A stretch of 64,000 nucleotides of DNA from Hormiphora californensis. Its lineage: Eukaryota; Ctenophora; Tentaculata; Cydippida; Pleurobrachiidae. The stretch lies in the NCBI GenBank assembly GCA_020137815.1, contig CM035359.1:4110532-4174531 (forward strand). Direction: 5' to 3'. This document shows positions 47,398-64,000 of the stretch, piece by piece (position 1 is the stretch's first letter; each line of letters opens with the position of its first letter). The position numbers and the translations under genes were made by a program. A model generated the notes under the pieces. The model was given only the letters and a program-made list of their open reading frames with translations, made no database searches and was not told the DNA's origin.

Positions 47398-48002
47398 GTC
47401 GACATTTCCCACAAGAACTCAAAACTGGAACTGTATCCCATCCAAAAGTTTAAACGGAAGTCAAGAAAACACTTTATTTTCCACTAAACTGTACACAGTA
47501 CAATATACATTTTAAAGGGTATGTTTTGTACACAGTCGCAAATTATAAGGTACAGCTCCCGAATCGCCTTTAAATATGGGTAATATGATAGTCTTGGATT
47601 TAACACTTAACCGACCCCTAGTTAAAGTGATTTAAAGCGGTCAAAATTTAATCATTAATCCCAAAACTATCATACTACCTAAATATGTTACACAACGAAT
47701 TCTGCAGCGGTCCAACTCTTATCCGCGTATAACTATAATATTGGTCAACAACAACAACAGAAGACAGTATGAAAATATAATAGCAGCATGTGTTTTACCC
47801 TCAAAGGTCGCGAAATGGCGACACACACACCCCTGTCAAAGATTTACTAATCTATTAGAAATACAGATTAAAGATTTCCTAATCTTATATCTGTGTCAAG
47901 TAATCTCCAGCTAATCATGTTAGAAAAAAAAGAGTTTGTTTACACACTTGTCTCGTCAAATAATCTCACAATCATTTCAATCAGGATATATCCGGGAGAC
48001 TA
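47398..48002. other. Likely 3' UTR of the BSX-like gene; no other feature
   Basis: On the minus strand this follows the homeobox stop codon. A minus-strand AATAAA lies at about 47474-47479, roughly 0.5 kb after the stop. Confidence 0.4.
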
Positions 48003-51911
<3,909 letters not shown>

Positions 51912-51949
51912 TTCCGTTAAACCCATAATGTGTACGTGTGCTACAGGGA

Positions 51950-52045
51950 GAGAGATTGTTACTTTAACTAGAGAGAATAGGGAGAGATTGTTACTTTAAC
52001 TAGGGAGAGAGAATAGGGAGAGATTGTTACTTTAACTAGGGAGAG
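51950..52045. repeat. Tandem repeat just upstream of the BSX-like start
   Basis: GAGATTGTTACTTTAACTAG occurs three times, the copies separated by GAGAGAATAGG-type spacers; a variant lies at 50340 in intron 3. It is in the promoter-proximal region of the minus-strand gene. Confidence 0.8.
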
Positions 52046-52430
52046 AGAGGGTGCTAAATGGATTGGGTTCAGCTAGTTCGCGACCGAGGAACCAACCCTT
52101 TTCTTGCAGCTACAAATCAAAACGTGAGCTAGGACATATTATATTGATTGCTGAACCATTGATTAATAAAGATAAGCTCTTTAACATGTCATGCAAATAG
52201 GGCATCAGTTTAACTACATCTAACGATTTTAGATTAATATGTAGAAGCTTGCCAGTTAACCAGTTACAATTGTCAGAGTTTTGATATATTCTATCTAGGC
52301 TGGAGAGAATACCAAAAACTCTGAAAATCTAAATGAGGCTTATCCGATCAAGCAACACAATTCGCTAGAATGATACAAAAACTCTCAGTCAGAAGACAGC
52401 ATCTTCAGAACTATATTTGACAGGGAAGCG

Positions 52431-52434
<4 letters not shown>

Positions 52435-52511
<77 letters not shown>
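52435..52511 (+). repeat. (GA)n microsatellite
   Basis: About 75 bp of pure GA upstream of the BSX-like gene. Confidence 0.97.
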
Positions 52512-52515
<4 letters not shown>

Positions 52516-52619
52516 TTGTGATAGGGACAAGCAGGGTGGGATCGTCGTGAGTTAACAGTGAGTAGCTGCTTCCGTCTATTTCCCTCCCTCACACACTATC
52601 TCCCCTCCCTCTAAGTTCT

Positions 52620-52663
52620 CGCTATCTCTCTTTCCCTCTATCTTTTCTCTCTCTTCTCTGTCT

Positions 52664-52741
<78 letters not shown>

Positions 52742-52840
52742 CGCTATCTTTTCTCTCCTTTCTCTGTCTCTCTCCCTCCCTATAAGTTCTCGATATGTCT
52801 CTTTCCCTATTATATCCATCTCTCCCTCTCTCTTCTCACG
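52620..52840 (+). repeat. CT-rich microsatellite
   Basis: CT dinucleotides with TTTC and TATC interruptions; the densest part is 52662-52740. Confidence 0.93.
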
Positions 52841-53153
52841 CCCTCCCCCCTGTCGTACAATAAAACTAACTTCTCCAGAACCTATATTTAAAGCCATGAA
52901 TGAATAAATACTACTCAACATGATTTTATGAACCACGCATAAATACAAATTCTACATATTATTCTAGTTAATCGAGCCATGATCAAGGCAATTCTGTATA
53001 ATTTTCCTCTGACGGATTGTTTTGGACCAAAAGTAGAATTTTCTAGCTAGTGTGTGTCAAAAGAATAATTTTATGATTCAAATTTGTAAATTGAAACATG
53101 GAAATAATAATTAAGATATAGGTAACTGCAGATGAGAATACGATTATATAATG

Positions 53154-53167
53154 GTTACCATGGTAAC
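53154..53167. promoter_or_regulatory. Perfect X-box palindrome (RFX-type site)
   Basis: GTTACCATGGTAAC is a full palindromic X-box, 1.24 kb upstream of the BSX-like start codon. RFX factors bind such sites; function here is inference. Confidence 0.4.
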
Positions 53168-53675
53168 TAGAGTGATGTCAGATTAAATTTAGGGAAATTG
53201 ACCAATGGGGAAATCTTGTGTCAGCAGAAGTAGCAGATGGTTTTAGTTTGCAGCGTTAGATGTATAGTTAAACAATAAAGATGATCGTGGCATTGTAACA
53301 TATGTGGATGATGGTTGTTATTACGTTATTGGGTTATTACGTTATTGGGTTATTATGGGTAAAATACATATTGTTATGTTAAAAATAAAACAATAAAATT
53401 TAAGATGTCGGCCTATTAAACGGTATCACGACATATTAATTTTTAACATTTTGTTTTGTTTTTGACATAACAATATTGCAACTGGTATGGGAAGGTAGGG
53501 TGAAATGAATTATTATTTATCCGTATTTATCTGTTAAATGGTATTATTATGATCATCCAACTACCAACCAATACAATTCATCAATTCACTAGAATTATTT
53601 ATGCGGGGAAGCTGGTAAGTCGTGCGTTTTAAAAACTGTCAGTCAGAATCTTCAGAACTTTTGACAGGGAAGCGG

Positions 53676-53860
<185 letters not shown>

Positions 53861-55055
53861 AGAATTGGTGGATAATATTGGAGCAAAATACAGCTGTAAC
53901 TTAGTGATGAGACTAGGCCAGGCCCGAGAGACTAAATTCAGTGTAACTGGGAGGTCATGTGTGCTGGAAACGAGAACTTGAGACAGATTTGAGTTGCATT
54001 TAATTGAGGAAAATAGCAAATTTTGGCTCATGAGACAAGCAAAAGTGCAACAAAGTACAATGCAACAAGAGGGTGGTCGACGGATTGTTTTGGAAATTTG
54101 ATTTTCTGACGAATTAGCAGTAAATGTTTTGGGAAGGTAGGGTGAAATGAATTATATAGCCGTTAGGGTCAGCACACACCAACGTTAAAATTAAAATTAA
54201 AATTTTGTCGCCGCACACACCAGCGGCCGTTAAAATTTCTCTCCCCCATTCTAAAAGTAACGATCTCGCGCGCCAGTTTAACGGCGTGTTAAAATTTTAA
54301 CTCAACTATTATACGGCTAGGTACTGGTCGAGAAAGAAATGGCGATAAAAAACATTTACAAAAGAAAAGACATGTAGACAGCTGCGATAGCTGTACTGGG
54401 AGATAGAGAGGGAGAGAAACTAGGGAAAGGGAGACCGATAGTAAAAAAGAGAGAGTGGAAGAAAGATAGTACCAAAGTGACCTGATAGACATGACGCTTA
54501 GACATTATTGCATTAGTGGTTCCCATAAACAATTCTCACAGCTTTTCCTTCGACACATGCAACTTTTGAGTAGGGTATATCACGATATATCTATCTGATA
54601 TGTTTCACTATTTGGGATAATGGCCATACAAATAATTCAATGGTCTATAAAGAAAAAGTATTCGAATATAGATATCAACTAGTGCTTAACAAACACTAAT
54701 GTATAAAAGTGGCCATTAAAAACTTAAAAAGTTTGATATTTATAGGCCCTGAACTACCAATCACATGATTCTATACGGTCTGTTAAAATATAAAACGCTA
54801 AAGTATTACATTGTATGGGTTGATGTACTATACTACTACTACAATCAATACACTTCCAGGGCCGCTATTTCAAATGTACGCTGCTTCATAGACGATAGGT
54901 TGACAGTTAATGGTGAGAATTATTAGGAAAGTGAGACATGGGCTCGAAGCAATCATATATTAAATCTAAAATTCAACTCAAATTGTGACGCATTTCTCTC
55001 TGAGACTCGATTTCAGCGTCTATAATTCTGATATAAGGTCCTTTTATAGGTGTGA
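53861..55055. other. No gene recognised
   Basis: Intergenic DNA upstream of the BSX-like gene. A small patch at about 54180-54310 repeats GTTAAAATT in both orientations. Confidence 0.45.
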
Positions 55056-55059
55056 TCTC

Positions 55060-55160
<101 letters not shown>

Positions 55161-55349
55161 TGTCTCTCATGGTTCCCACAGGTGCAAGCAATGTTTCCAA
55201 ACTCTCTCCCTCCTTGTTGTGCCCGATTGACATGCAAGGTTGGGGCATGTGTTGTGAGAGGAGTGTGGGAAAGAGTAGCCCCGATAAGTAGCAGTTAAAG
55301 CTCTCACTTGGTGTGTTGTAGTTGAGCCCTACAATATCAATATGTTGCT

Positions 55350-55358
55350 TGAGAGAGA

Positions 55359-55418
<60 letters not shown>

Positions 55419-55465
55419 GAGAGAGAGGGTGAGAGAGAGAGAGAGAGAGAGAGAGTGAGAGAGAA
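55350..55465 (+). repeat. (GA)n microsatellite
   Basis: GA run with GTGAGAGAGAG interruptions, about 190 bp after a CT run: the opposite polarity on the same strand. Confidence 0.95.
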
Positions 55466-55659
55466 CTCTCAATGTATCATGATAACATCACGTGATCACT
55501 AGCACACTAAAATTGTAACACAATGGCTAACCACAACAACGCTGCACTTACATGCTGGTTAACGGATGCTGCTCCCCCTCCACTGTTATAGTAAACACAT
55601 TGTATCAAAACGCTTGGTGAACTCAAATCAACAAGCACACTAGGCTCCTCCCTCTATAA

Positions 55660-55775
55660 TAACGGTTGGAAATAGCTGCTATTATTATAGTACAAGTAAT
55701 AAAGGGGGAGGACGTTGGAAATACTAAAATAGCTGCTATTATAAAAGTACAAGTAATAAAGGGGGGAGGACGGCC
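55660..55775 (+). repeat. About 59-bp tandem duplication
   Basis: GTTGGAAATA, then AATAGCTGCTATTAT, then AGTACAAGTAATAAAGGGGG appears twice. Confidence 0.8.
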
Positions 55776-56320
55776 CCTTCACTTGACATGATCAGAATCT
55801 CCCTGAGGGAGGTATCATGTTATTTATAGATTTAGCATTCTATACTTTAGTAAGGGGAGAATTCTTGCCCCCGGTCAAGCTGAGTAATCCCCTTAATACT
55901 TCTTTGGCGAGTTACCAACCCAAAAAATATAGCGATATAAGCATCATAAAACGTTCTACCTTTAAACTACTTGCAGTCCTATAACTTTGGCAAGCGCTTC
56001 ATCGCGGGTTATAATACATGCAGTACTAAACTGGCTCAAAATATATAACGCATAAATCAGCCAGCCCAGGCATACAGTTTATAAATGTTTTAGCTAACGG
56101 TATTAAGCAGTTACAGCTTGGCTAAAATCATCGCTAAACCTTATAACAGTTCACTGTTCAATGACTTAAGCATCTAGGTAAATGGATAATGGAGTTAACA
56201 TATTACTATGCGAATTACTATACAGGTTAGAACAAAAACAGAACGATGTCTCTCTATCATTTAAAGACATTAATATATCACACTGGTTTATTACGTAGAA
56301 CTTATTAATTAGGATTATGT
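55776..56320. other. No gene recognised
   Basis: A+T-rich intergenic sequence. Confidence 0.45.
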
Positions 56321-56442
56321 AGTCAAACCGAATTCCTCGGGGGAAGCACAGTGTTTTGATCGGTGCACGGTATATCGGGGCCCCGAAATACTATTTCCTA
56401 TATCTGAGACAGTTTTTCCGTCCGGTAAATCGGGCTCCGACT
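56321..56442 (-). mobile_element. Degraded MITE, CAGTCGGACCCC family
   Basis: The right end CCGGTAAATCGGGCTCCGACT is recognisable and GGTATATCGGGGCCCCG lies inside; the left end is worn. Confidence 0.55.
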
Positions 56443-56644
56443 TCAAATTTGTGATCAAAAGTCTTAAAAAGAGTTAAGAATAGATCGGGATTATCATCCT
56501 GAAGCTCCAAACATACAGACCGTGTAATCGTGTACTATGTAGCAACTAACTATTATCTCCAACTCACAGAAAAGCTGTCTCAATATTTCCTCTGCTTTCC
56601 GTTAAGACCGTAAATGCAGCATCATCGGCTCACAAAGACTTGGA

Positions 56645-57305
56645 TAATCGCTTTATCCTGCTGGTATAAAGACCATCCCAAGCTTTATCCACTCTCAATA
56701 TATGGGCCGCCACGTGGTCGGCAGACTAAATGCACGTGCAAATTTAGAGAGAGAGATAGAGAGAGAGACACTCAAGAAGGCAGTTTTCCGATTAACAGAT
56801 GCAGCAAGCTCTTTGTGACATGTGATTTCTTTGTTATATGAGACGAGACGCTAGAGAGAGAGCGAGACGAGAGATAGAGAGAGAGCTCGACAGCTCGCTA
56901 TATCTCTAGATCCTCTGCTCGATGCTCTCTCGATCTCTCTCGCTACTCCTCTCTACTACTACTATTCACCCTCTCTCTCTCTCTCTGTTTCGATTAACCA
57001 GAACCAATCGCCCCATGTGACTTACAAGTTAAATATAACGGGCGTTTAACGCGATTAACCCAAGTGATGGACTAGTTTCTTTGACATGTCGATTAGATCG
57101 TGTGATGCAGCTATATAACAAAGAAATCACATGTACAAAGACACTGCTGCATCTGTTAATCGGAAAACTGCCTTCTTGAGTGTCTCTCTCTCTATCTCTC
57201 TCTCTAAATTTGCACGTGCATTTAGTCTGCCGACCACGTGGCGGCCCATATATTGAGAGTGGATAAAGCTTGGGATGGTTCTTCTACAGGCAGGATAAGC
57301 GATTA
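56645..57305. repeat. Inverted repeat with about 190-bp arms and 270-bp loop
   Basis: TTATCCTGCTGGTATAAAGA through GTGATTTCTTTGTTATAT (about 56653-56840) is matched inversely by 57118-57297. Shared landmarks are CCGCCACGTGGTCGGCAGAC and AGGCAGTTTTCCGATTAACA. Each arm carries a GAGAGATAGAGAGAGAGAC run. The loop is rich in CT/GA. Confidence 0.8.
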
Positions 57306-59116
57306 TTTTGTTGATTCCTCACCCGGTTACTGGCCGGTTGGAGTTGATATAGCTGGATTGAAAAAGAGAGAGAGAGCTGAAAGAGCGAAAAAATAAAGGG
57401 AGAGAGAGACAAAGGGAGAGGAAGAGAATTAATTCATGAGCGTATTGTGCTGTTTTGCTGTCTATGTCATAATATGGTCAGCAATCCTCGATTGATCAGT
57501 AGTATCTTGATGATTTCATTAGACGTAAAGAGGAAGAGGTAGTGATAAATAAGGGAGAAAGAGATATTATAGGAGTGAGTGGGCGGTGAGAGAGATAGAC
57601 TATAAGAGAGTAAGTGAGTGAGCGAGTGAATGAGTGAGAGAGAGGGGAGAGCGAGTGAGAGATCATATACGAGAGATTCGCATTTTACTGCAGTACTTAG
57701 CATACGATAATTGTGTACAATTAATCGGATAAAAACACATAACAGATATTTAATGACCCATCTCACTTAGGACCACACGTGCATAGGTTTATAATAGAAT
57801 TAGACAACTGTTTTCTAATTCGGTCTAAAGCTTCAGTCTAACGGTATTCGATAGATATTCCCAACTAGAAGTCAGTGATCTAACGTGGTCAAACTGTCAG
57901 AGCATTAGCCTGACCCATTCTCGTTTCTGTGGTCAGAGCATTGACCTGGCAGTGGTCAAACGATAACTGTTTTATAATAATTAACGGCTATAGCTGGTGT
58001 TGATTATCGATCGATCGACAATCGACAGCAGCTATAAACAATCACGATCGTGATCTCACGCTTTCTGCTTGTGTCACGAACCTTTTTAATCAATACATAT
58101 TTCCTGGTGCTTGTCTCCATCAATCACCCATGAAGAATTGTGTTGTGTTATGTAGATAGAACAATTAGAACCTAGAAGAAAGTGTATACAACCGTTATAA
58201 CCACGTGCTATCAGCTATATAAAAATGGTGATCCTATCATACCAATCAGGATCGTTTCTGGGAGCTTCTGCTGTTTCATTCATGATGTGAAAAGGGGCAG
58301 AATTTGTGTTTGTTTAGCAGCTTCCAGTTCTGTCCTATTTCATACTTCCAATTTCCAATTGCGAGACAGAGATTGAGGGAGATTGCATTGATCAACGAGA
58401 AAATAACTGAAGTTTGCGCTAAAGTTCAGTAAACAACCGTACTATATTTGTGCACAAACTTAAATTGGTTTCTGCTGTTACAGTTAACCAGTTGGTATCT
58501 TGATCTGGATTCCAAAAAGGGAAACAAGGAAGCATTCGGTATTCGCGGCACACACAGTGTGTGATGACTAATTTCATGATTGATTTGCTACCTGCATCTA
58601 CTGTGGGAAGAATGGAATGGGATTTCCTTATGGCCATCCCTCAAGGTGCTGATCCTTGTCATTCTATAAATTTTATCCTTTTTTAGTCAGGCACCATAAA
58701 TGCTTTGTATCCGAATGCGTATTTTTTTTATTAGGGCATGCGGATATTTTATTTTTGTTAACGTTTTTAGTTTGAATGCCACACTAATTGTTTTCTCTCC
58801 TAATTCTCTCTCTATTATTAAGTTTTTATCTGTCACTCATAGGCTATACAGACCTATAAAATATCTTCTTTTTTGTATATACTGTAACGGAACCACCCCA
58901 AATATGTTGTTTCGTAACCAATTATTGTTTGCGGGGAAGATATGATATAATTGCGGGGAAAAAAGAGATAAACACAGTCACGAATATTGCGTCAGCTTCT
59001 TTTACCGTCCCAATTGGTGTTTTGTTTAATTTTTAGTTTACAGTTAACAGCTACCCTCGTTTTTTGGATCGTCCCCGTACGCTATCCTCGTTAAGGGCCG
59101 GGGGGTGTTAACTGTT
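57306..59116. other. No gene recognised; one short inverted-repeat element
   Basis: GA-rich sequence to about 57670. A copy of the GTCAGAGCATTGGCC family lies at 57897-57955. Frames at 58182-58376 and 58700-58945 show no protein-like character and have no splice support. Confidence 0.45.
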
Positions 59117-59260
59117 TTTTTTTTTTTTTTTTTTTTTGGGTCACTTAGCCACACGCTGAGCAAACCTCATACCACCCGGGTATGGGTAACTATGGCGCTA
59201 AGCTCCCCCCTTTCTCGATTTTGATGAAATGGGGGGAACCTATGGCATCAGTCATAAAGT
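59117..59260 (-). mobile_element. Possible poly(A)-tailed retroposon insertion
   Basis: A T run at about 59117-59138 would be the poly(A) tail of a sequence inserted in minus orientation that starts to its right. No promoter or target duplication was identified, so this is tentative. Confidence 0.25.
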
Positions 59261-59278
59261 CTGTCGAGTTGGGATTGT

Positions 59279-59522
59279 TCTGGAACAAGGTAACGTTTTG
59301 CCTTTGAGAGAGTATTGGGTTTGATTTAGTCTGGACTCTGGAACAAGGTAACATTTTGCCTTTGAGAGTGTCTTGAGCCCAGTTTGTTCTGGAACAAGGT
59401 AACGTTTTGCCTTTGAGGGTGTCTTGAGTTTAGTTTGGTCTGGAACAAGGTAACATTTTGCCTCTGCGTGTAACTTGGAGTTGGTCTGGATCGAGGTAAC
59501 GTTTTGCCTTTGCGAGTGGGTC
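59279..59522 (+). repeat. About 46-58-bp tandem repeat, five copies
   Basis: The core CTGGAACAAGGTAACGTTTT followed by GCCTTTGAG recurs at variable spacing. On the minus strand it stays open and reads QRQNVTLFQ repeatedly, but no gene context supports translation. Confidence 0.88.
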
Positions 59523-60016
59523 TGTTGGTGGCGCTATAGCTAGCTAAAAAACAGTAAATAAAAATATAAATCAAATCTCTCAATCGCCACATCCACTTTT
59601 CAAACCCAATGCTACATAATATCATTTAAAATGTGAACACATTAGATGGACAGACAATACGGACAGATTGAACTTACAGCATTTTGATGCATGATTGATA
59701 CCGTGACTTCTTGATGATGAGTATTGAGATGTGAAGTGTGTCCACTGTCCATTTCCAGTAGAGACAAAGATAAACGAAAACGATCAAACACAAATAAGGG
59801 GTAGGACAGATTGTAGAGCTAATGGAATGTAAGATGTTCTAGAAGATAAGTCGGGTGGGCCAGATAAGAACATTTGTTAATTGTTACACGCGATAAGCGA
59901 CTTAGTGCACCAAAACACAAGGATTGTCTCTGTAGTGGCGTGTTTCACAAAGTCCTCTAAATTGGGAAGGGCCAGGGTGGGGGAGGTGGGTGGGGTGGAG
60001 GGGTGGGTGGTGGCTA
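59523..60016. other. No gene recognised
   Basis: Intergenic sequence leading into the 450-bp satellite; G-rich (GGTGGGTGGGG-type) at about 59970-60012. Confidence 0.5.
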
Positions 60017-63000
60017 GTACAAGAAAACGAGCATGTATTGAGTGCGTTAGAGATCAGATATTAGAGGTACTGTGTTGAAAGATACAGGGAAGGAGCACTA
60101 TTTGACAGAATGACTGAACCAAACTAGGCGATACGGTTGTAAAGTGATAGATTTAGGATTAAAGAGAGACTTAGACGGGTGTATGTCAGTGTAACAGAGC
60201 ATTCAAAATGAAACAAATATGAAACTGCAAATGTATGAACTGATTGTGAGAGAGACTGGAGAATCCCGGCAATTCGTTTATGTCACACATCCGCAAAGTT
60301 ATTCTGTATCCAGAATGCAGAATGATGCATTTGACAGTTTTAATGCTACTGAGACCACAGTTTTGAAGATAGAGACTTGAAATTTTGGGAATTATTAGGG
60401 GATATAGTGGAGCATTGGCACAAGGAGTATGTTTTGAGACAGAGCAATATTATGGACGTGACCTGAGTACAAGAAAACGAGCATGTATTGAGTGCGTTAG
60501 AGATCAGATATTAGAGGTACTGTGTTGAAAGATACAGGGAAGGAGCAATATTTGACAGAATGACTGAACCAAACTAGGCGATACGGTTGTAAAGTGATAG
60601 ATTTAGGATTAAAGAGAGACTTAGACGGGTGTATGTCAGTGTAACAGAGCATTCAAAATGAAACAAATATGAAACTGCAAATGTATGAACTGATTGTGAG
60701 AGAGACTGGAGAATCCCGGCAATTCGTTTATGTCACACATCCGCAAAGTTATTCTGTATCCAGAATGCAGAATGATGCATTTGACAGTTTTAATGCTACT
60801 GAGACCACAGTTTTGAAGATAGAGACTTGAAATTTTGGGAATTATTAGGGGATATAGTGGAGCATTGGCACAAGGAGTATGTTTTGAGACAGAGCAATAT
60901 TATGGACGTGACCTGAGTACAAGAAAACGAGCATGTATTGAGTGCGTTAGAGATCAGATATTAGAGGTACTGTGTTGAAAGATACAGGGAAGGAGCAATA
61001 TTTGACAGAATGACTGAACCAAACTAGGCGATACGGTTGTAAAGTGATAGATTTAGGATTAAAGAGAGACTTAGACGGGTGTATGTCAGTGTAACAGAGC
61101 ATTCAAAATGAAACAAATATGAAACTGCAAATGTATGAACTGATTGTGAGAGAGACTGGAGAATCCCGGCAATTCGTTTATGTCACACATCCGCAAAGTT
61201 ATTCTGTATCCAGAATGCAGAATGATGCATTTGACAGTTTTAATGCTACTGAGACCACAGTTTTGAAGATAGAGACTTGAAATTTTGGGAATTATTAGGG
61301 GATATAGTGGAGCATTGGCACAAGGAGTATGTTTTGAGACAGAGCAATATTATGGACGTGACCTGAGTACAAGAAAACGAGCATGTATTGAGTGCGTTAG
61401 AGATCAGATATTAGAGGTACTGTGTTGAAAGATACAGGGAAGGAGCAATATTTGACAGAATGACTGAACCAAACTAGGCGATACGGTTGTAAAGTGATAG
61501 ATTTAGGATTAAAGAGAGACTTAGACGGGTGTATGTCAGTGTAACAGAGCATTCAAAATGAAACAAATATGAAACTGCAAATGTATGAACTGATTGTGAG
61601 AGAGACTGGAGAATCCCGGCAATTCGTTTATGTCACACATCCGCAAAGTTATTCTGTATCCAGAATGCAGAATGATGCATTTGACAGTTTTAATGCTACT
61701 GAGACCACAGTTTTGAAGATAGAGACTTGAAATTTTGGGAATTATTAGGGGATATAGTGGAGCATTGGCACAAGGAGTATGTTTTGAGACAGAGCAATAT
61801 TATGGACGTGACCTGAGTACAAGAAAACGAGCATGTATTGAGTGCGTTAGAGATCAGATATTAGAGGTACTGTGTTGAAAGATACAGGGAAGGAGCAATA
61901 TTTGACAGAATGACTGAACCAAACTAGGCGATACGGTTGTAAAGTGATAGATTTAGGATTAAAGAGAGACTTAGACGGGTGTATGTCAGTGTAACAGAGC
62001 ATTCAAAATGAAACAAATATGAAACTGCAAATGTATGAACTGATTGTGAGAGAGACTGGAGAATCCCGGCAATTCGTTTATGTCACACATCCGCAAAGTT
62101 ATTCTGTATCCAGAATGCAGAATGATGCATTTGACAGTTTTAATGCTACTGAGACCACAGTTTTGAAGATAGAGACTTGAAATTTTGGGAATTATTAGGG
62201 GATATAGTGGAGCATTGGCACAAGGAGTATGTTTTGAGACAGAGCAATATTATGGACGTGACCTGAGTACAAGAAAACGAGCATGTATTGAGTGCGTTAG
62301 AGATCAGATATTAGAGGTACTGTGTTGAAAGATACAGGGAAGGAGCAATATTTGACAGAATGACTGAACCAAACTAGGCGATACGGTTGTAAAGTGATAG
62401 ATTTAGGATTAAAGAGAGACTTAGACGGGTGTATGTCAGTGTAACAGAGCATTCAAAATGAAACAAATATGAAACTGCAAATGTATGAACTGATTGTGAG
62501 AGAGACTGGAGAATCCCGGCAATTCGTTTATGTCACACATCCGCAAAGTTATTCTGTATCCAGAATGCAGAATGATGCATTTGACAGTTTTAATGCTACT
62601 GAGACCACAGTTTTGAAGATAGAGACTTGAAATTTTGGGAATTATTAGGGGATATAGTGGAGCATTGGCACAAGGAGTATGTTTTGAGACAGAGCAATAT
62701 TATGGACGTGACCTGAGTACAAGAAAACGAGCATGTATTGAGTGCGTTAGAGATCAGATATTAGAGGTACTGTGTTGAAAGATACAGGGAAGGAGCAATA
62801 TTTGACAGAATGACTGAACCAAACTAGGCGATACGGTTGTAAAGTGATAGATTTAGGATTAAAGAGAGACTTAGACGGGTGTATGTCAGTGTAACAGAGC
62901 ATTCAAAATGAAACAAATATGAAACTGCAAATGTATGAACTGATTGTGAGAGAGACTGGAGAATCCCGGCAATTCGTTTATGTCACACATCCGCAAAGTT

Positions 63001-64000
63001 ATTCTGTATCCAGAATGCAGAATGATGCATTTGACAGTTTTAATGCTACTGAGACCACAGTTTTGAAGATAGAGACTTGAAATTTTGGGAATTATTAGGG
63101 GATATAGTGGAGCATTGGCACAAGGAGTATGTTTTGAGACAGAGCAATATTATGGACGTGACCTGAGTACAAGAAAACGAGCATGTATTGAGTGCGTTAG
63201 AGATCAGATATTAGAGGTACTGTGTTGAAAGATACAGGGAAGGAGCAATATTTGACAGAATGACTGAACCAAACTAGGCGATACGGTTGTAAAGTGATAG
63301 ATTTAGGATTAAAGAGAGACTTAGACGGGTGTATGTCAGTGTAACAGAGCATTCAAAATGAAACAAATATGAAACTGCAAATGTATGAACTGATTGTGAG
63401 AGAGACTGGAGAATCCCGGCAATTCGTTTATGTCACACATCCGCAAAGTTATTCTGTATCCAGAATGCAGAATGATGCATTTGACAGTTTTAATGCTACT
63501 GAGACCACAGTTTTGAAGATAGAGACTTGAAATTTTGGGAATTATTAGGGGATATTATATAGTGGAGCATTGGCACAAGGAGTATGTTTTGAGACAGAGC
63601 AATATTATGGACGTGACCTGAGTACAAGAAAACGAGCATGTATTGAGTGCGTTAGAGATCAGATATTAGAGGTACTGTGTTGAAAGATACAGGGAAGGAG
63701 CAATATTTGACAGAATGACTGAACCAAACTAGGCGATACGGTTGTAAAGTGATAGATTTAGGATTAAAGAGAGACTTAGACGGGTGTATGTCAGTGTAAC
63801 AGAGCATTCAAAATGAAACAAATATGAAACTGCAAATGTATGAACTGATTGTGAGAGAGACTGGAGAATCCCGGCAATTCGTTTATGTCACACATCCGCA
63901 AAGTTATTCTGTATCCAGAATGCAGAATGATGCATTTGACAGTTTTAATGCTACTGAGACCACAGTTTTGAAGATAGAGACTTGAAATTTTGGGAATTAT
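60017..64000 (+). repeat. 450-bp satellite array, eight full units and a partial ninth
   Basis: Units start at GTACAAGAAAACGAGCATGT: 60017, 60467, 60917, 61367, 61817, 62267, 62717, 63167 and 63622. The copies are almost identical. I see one change in unit 1 (GGAGCACTATT for GGAGCAATATT) and a 5-bp TATAT insertion in unit 8 at about 63556. The unit has no meaningful open frame. The array continues past the window end. Confidence 0.97.

Noticed and set aside
58182-58945. Frames upstream of the BSX-like gene
   Set aside because: Compositionally random, hydrophobic from A+T bias, without splice or promoter signals.
59326-59625. 99-codon minus-strand frame with a repeated QRQNVTLFQ peptide
   Set aside because: Produced by the tandem repeat; no splice sites, start context or known domain.

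Overview
This is animal nuclear DNA: genes are split by GT-AG introns, the intergenic DNA is A+T-rich and full of CT/GA microsatellites, short inverted-repeat transposons and long satellites, and two animal gene families are present: a two-pore-domain potassium (K2P) channel and an ANTP-class homeobox gene of the BarH/Bsh (BSX) type. A single BarBsh-like homeobox gene with moderately compact introns would suit a non-bilaterian animal such as a sponge, but the window does not prove this. No prokaryotic feature, transposase, reverse transcriptase or CRISPR array was seen.

Layout. 1-12.0 kb: a complex satellite of eight units of about 1.2-1.5 kb, each with a conserved 36-bp anchor; seven carry a 13-21 nt poly-G tract. 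One unit is interrupted by an 853-bp terminal-inverted-repeat element with two tRNA-like modules. 12.0-18.9 kb: repeats, no supported gene. 18.9-43.2 kb: the plus-strand K2P locus. The pore-forming part lies in exons at 35.8-41.1 kb. Upstream there are at least six separate ATG-initiated exons (18986, 21108, 28366, 29835, 33180, 34561), each ending exactly at a GT donor in phase 0, the phase the first membrane-spanning exon (35766) accepts. At the 3' side two alternative C-terminal exon sets (41505-41790, or 42492-42613 plus 43142-43206) start in the same phase with related sequence. I read this as one channel core offered with interchangeable cytoplasmic N- and C-termini, similar in layout to protocadherin or UGT1A clusters. 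This is inferred from reading frame and splice sites only.

43.4-47.4 kb: foldback and palindromic elements, then two near-identical tRNA-Asp(GTC) genes. 48.0-51.9 kb: the complete five-exon minus-strand BSX-like gene, with an N-terminal EH1-type repressor motif and a homeodomain split by an intron, convergent with the K2P gene. 52-60 kb: microsatellites and small repeats, no supported gene. 60.0-64.0 kb: a highly uniform 450-bp satellite array that runs off the window end.

Coordinates of introns and exons come from reading consensus splice sites and checking that frames join; no transcript data were available.
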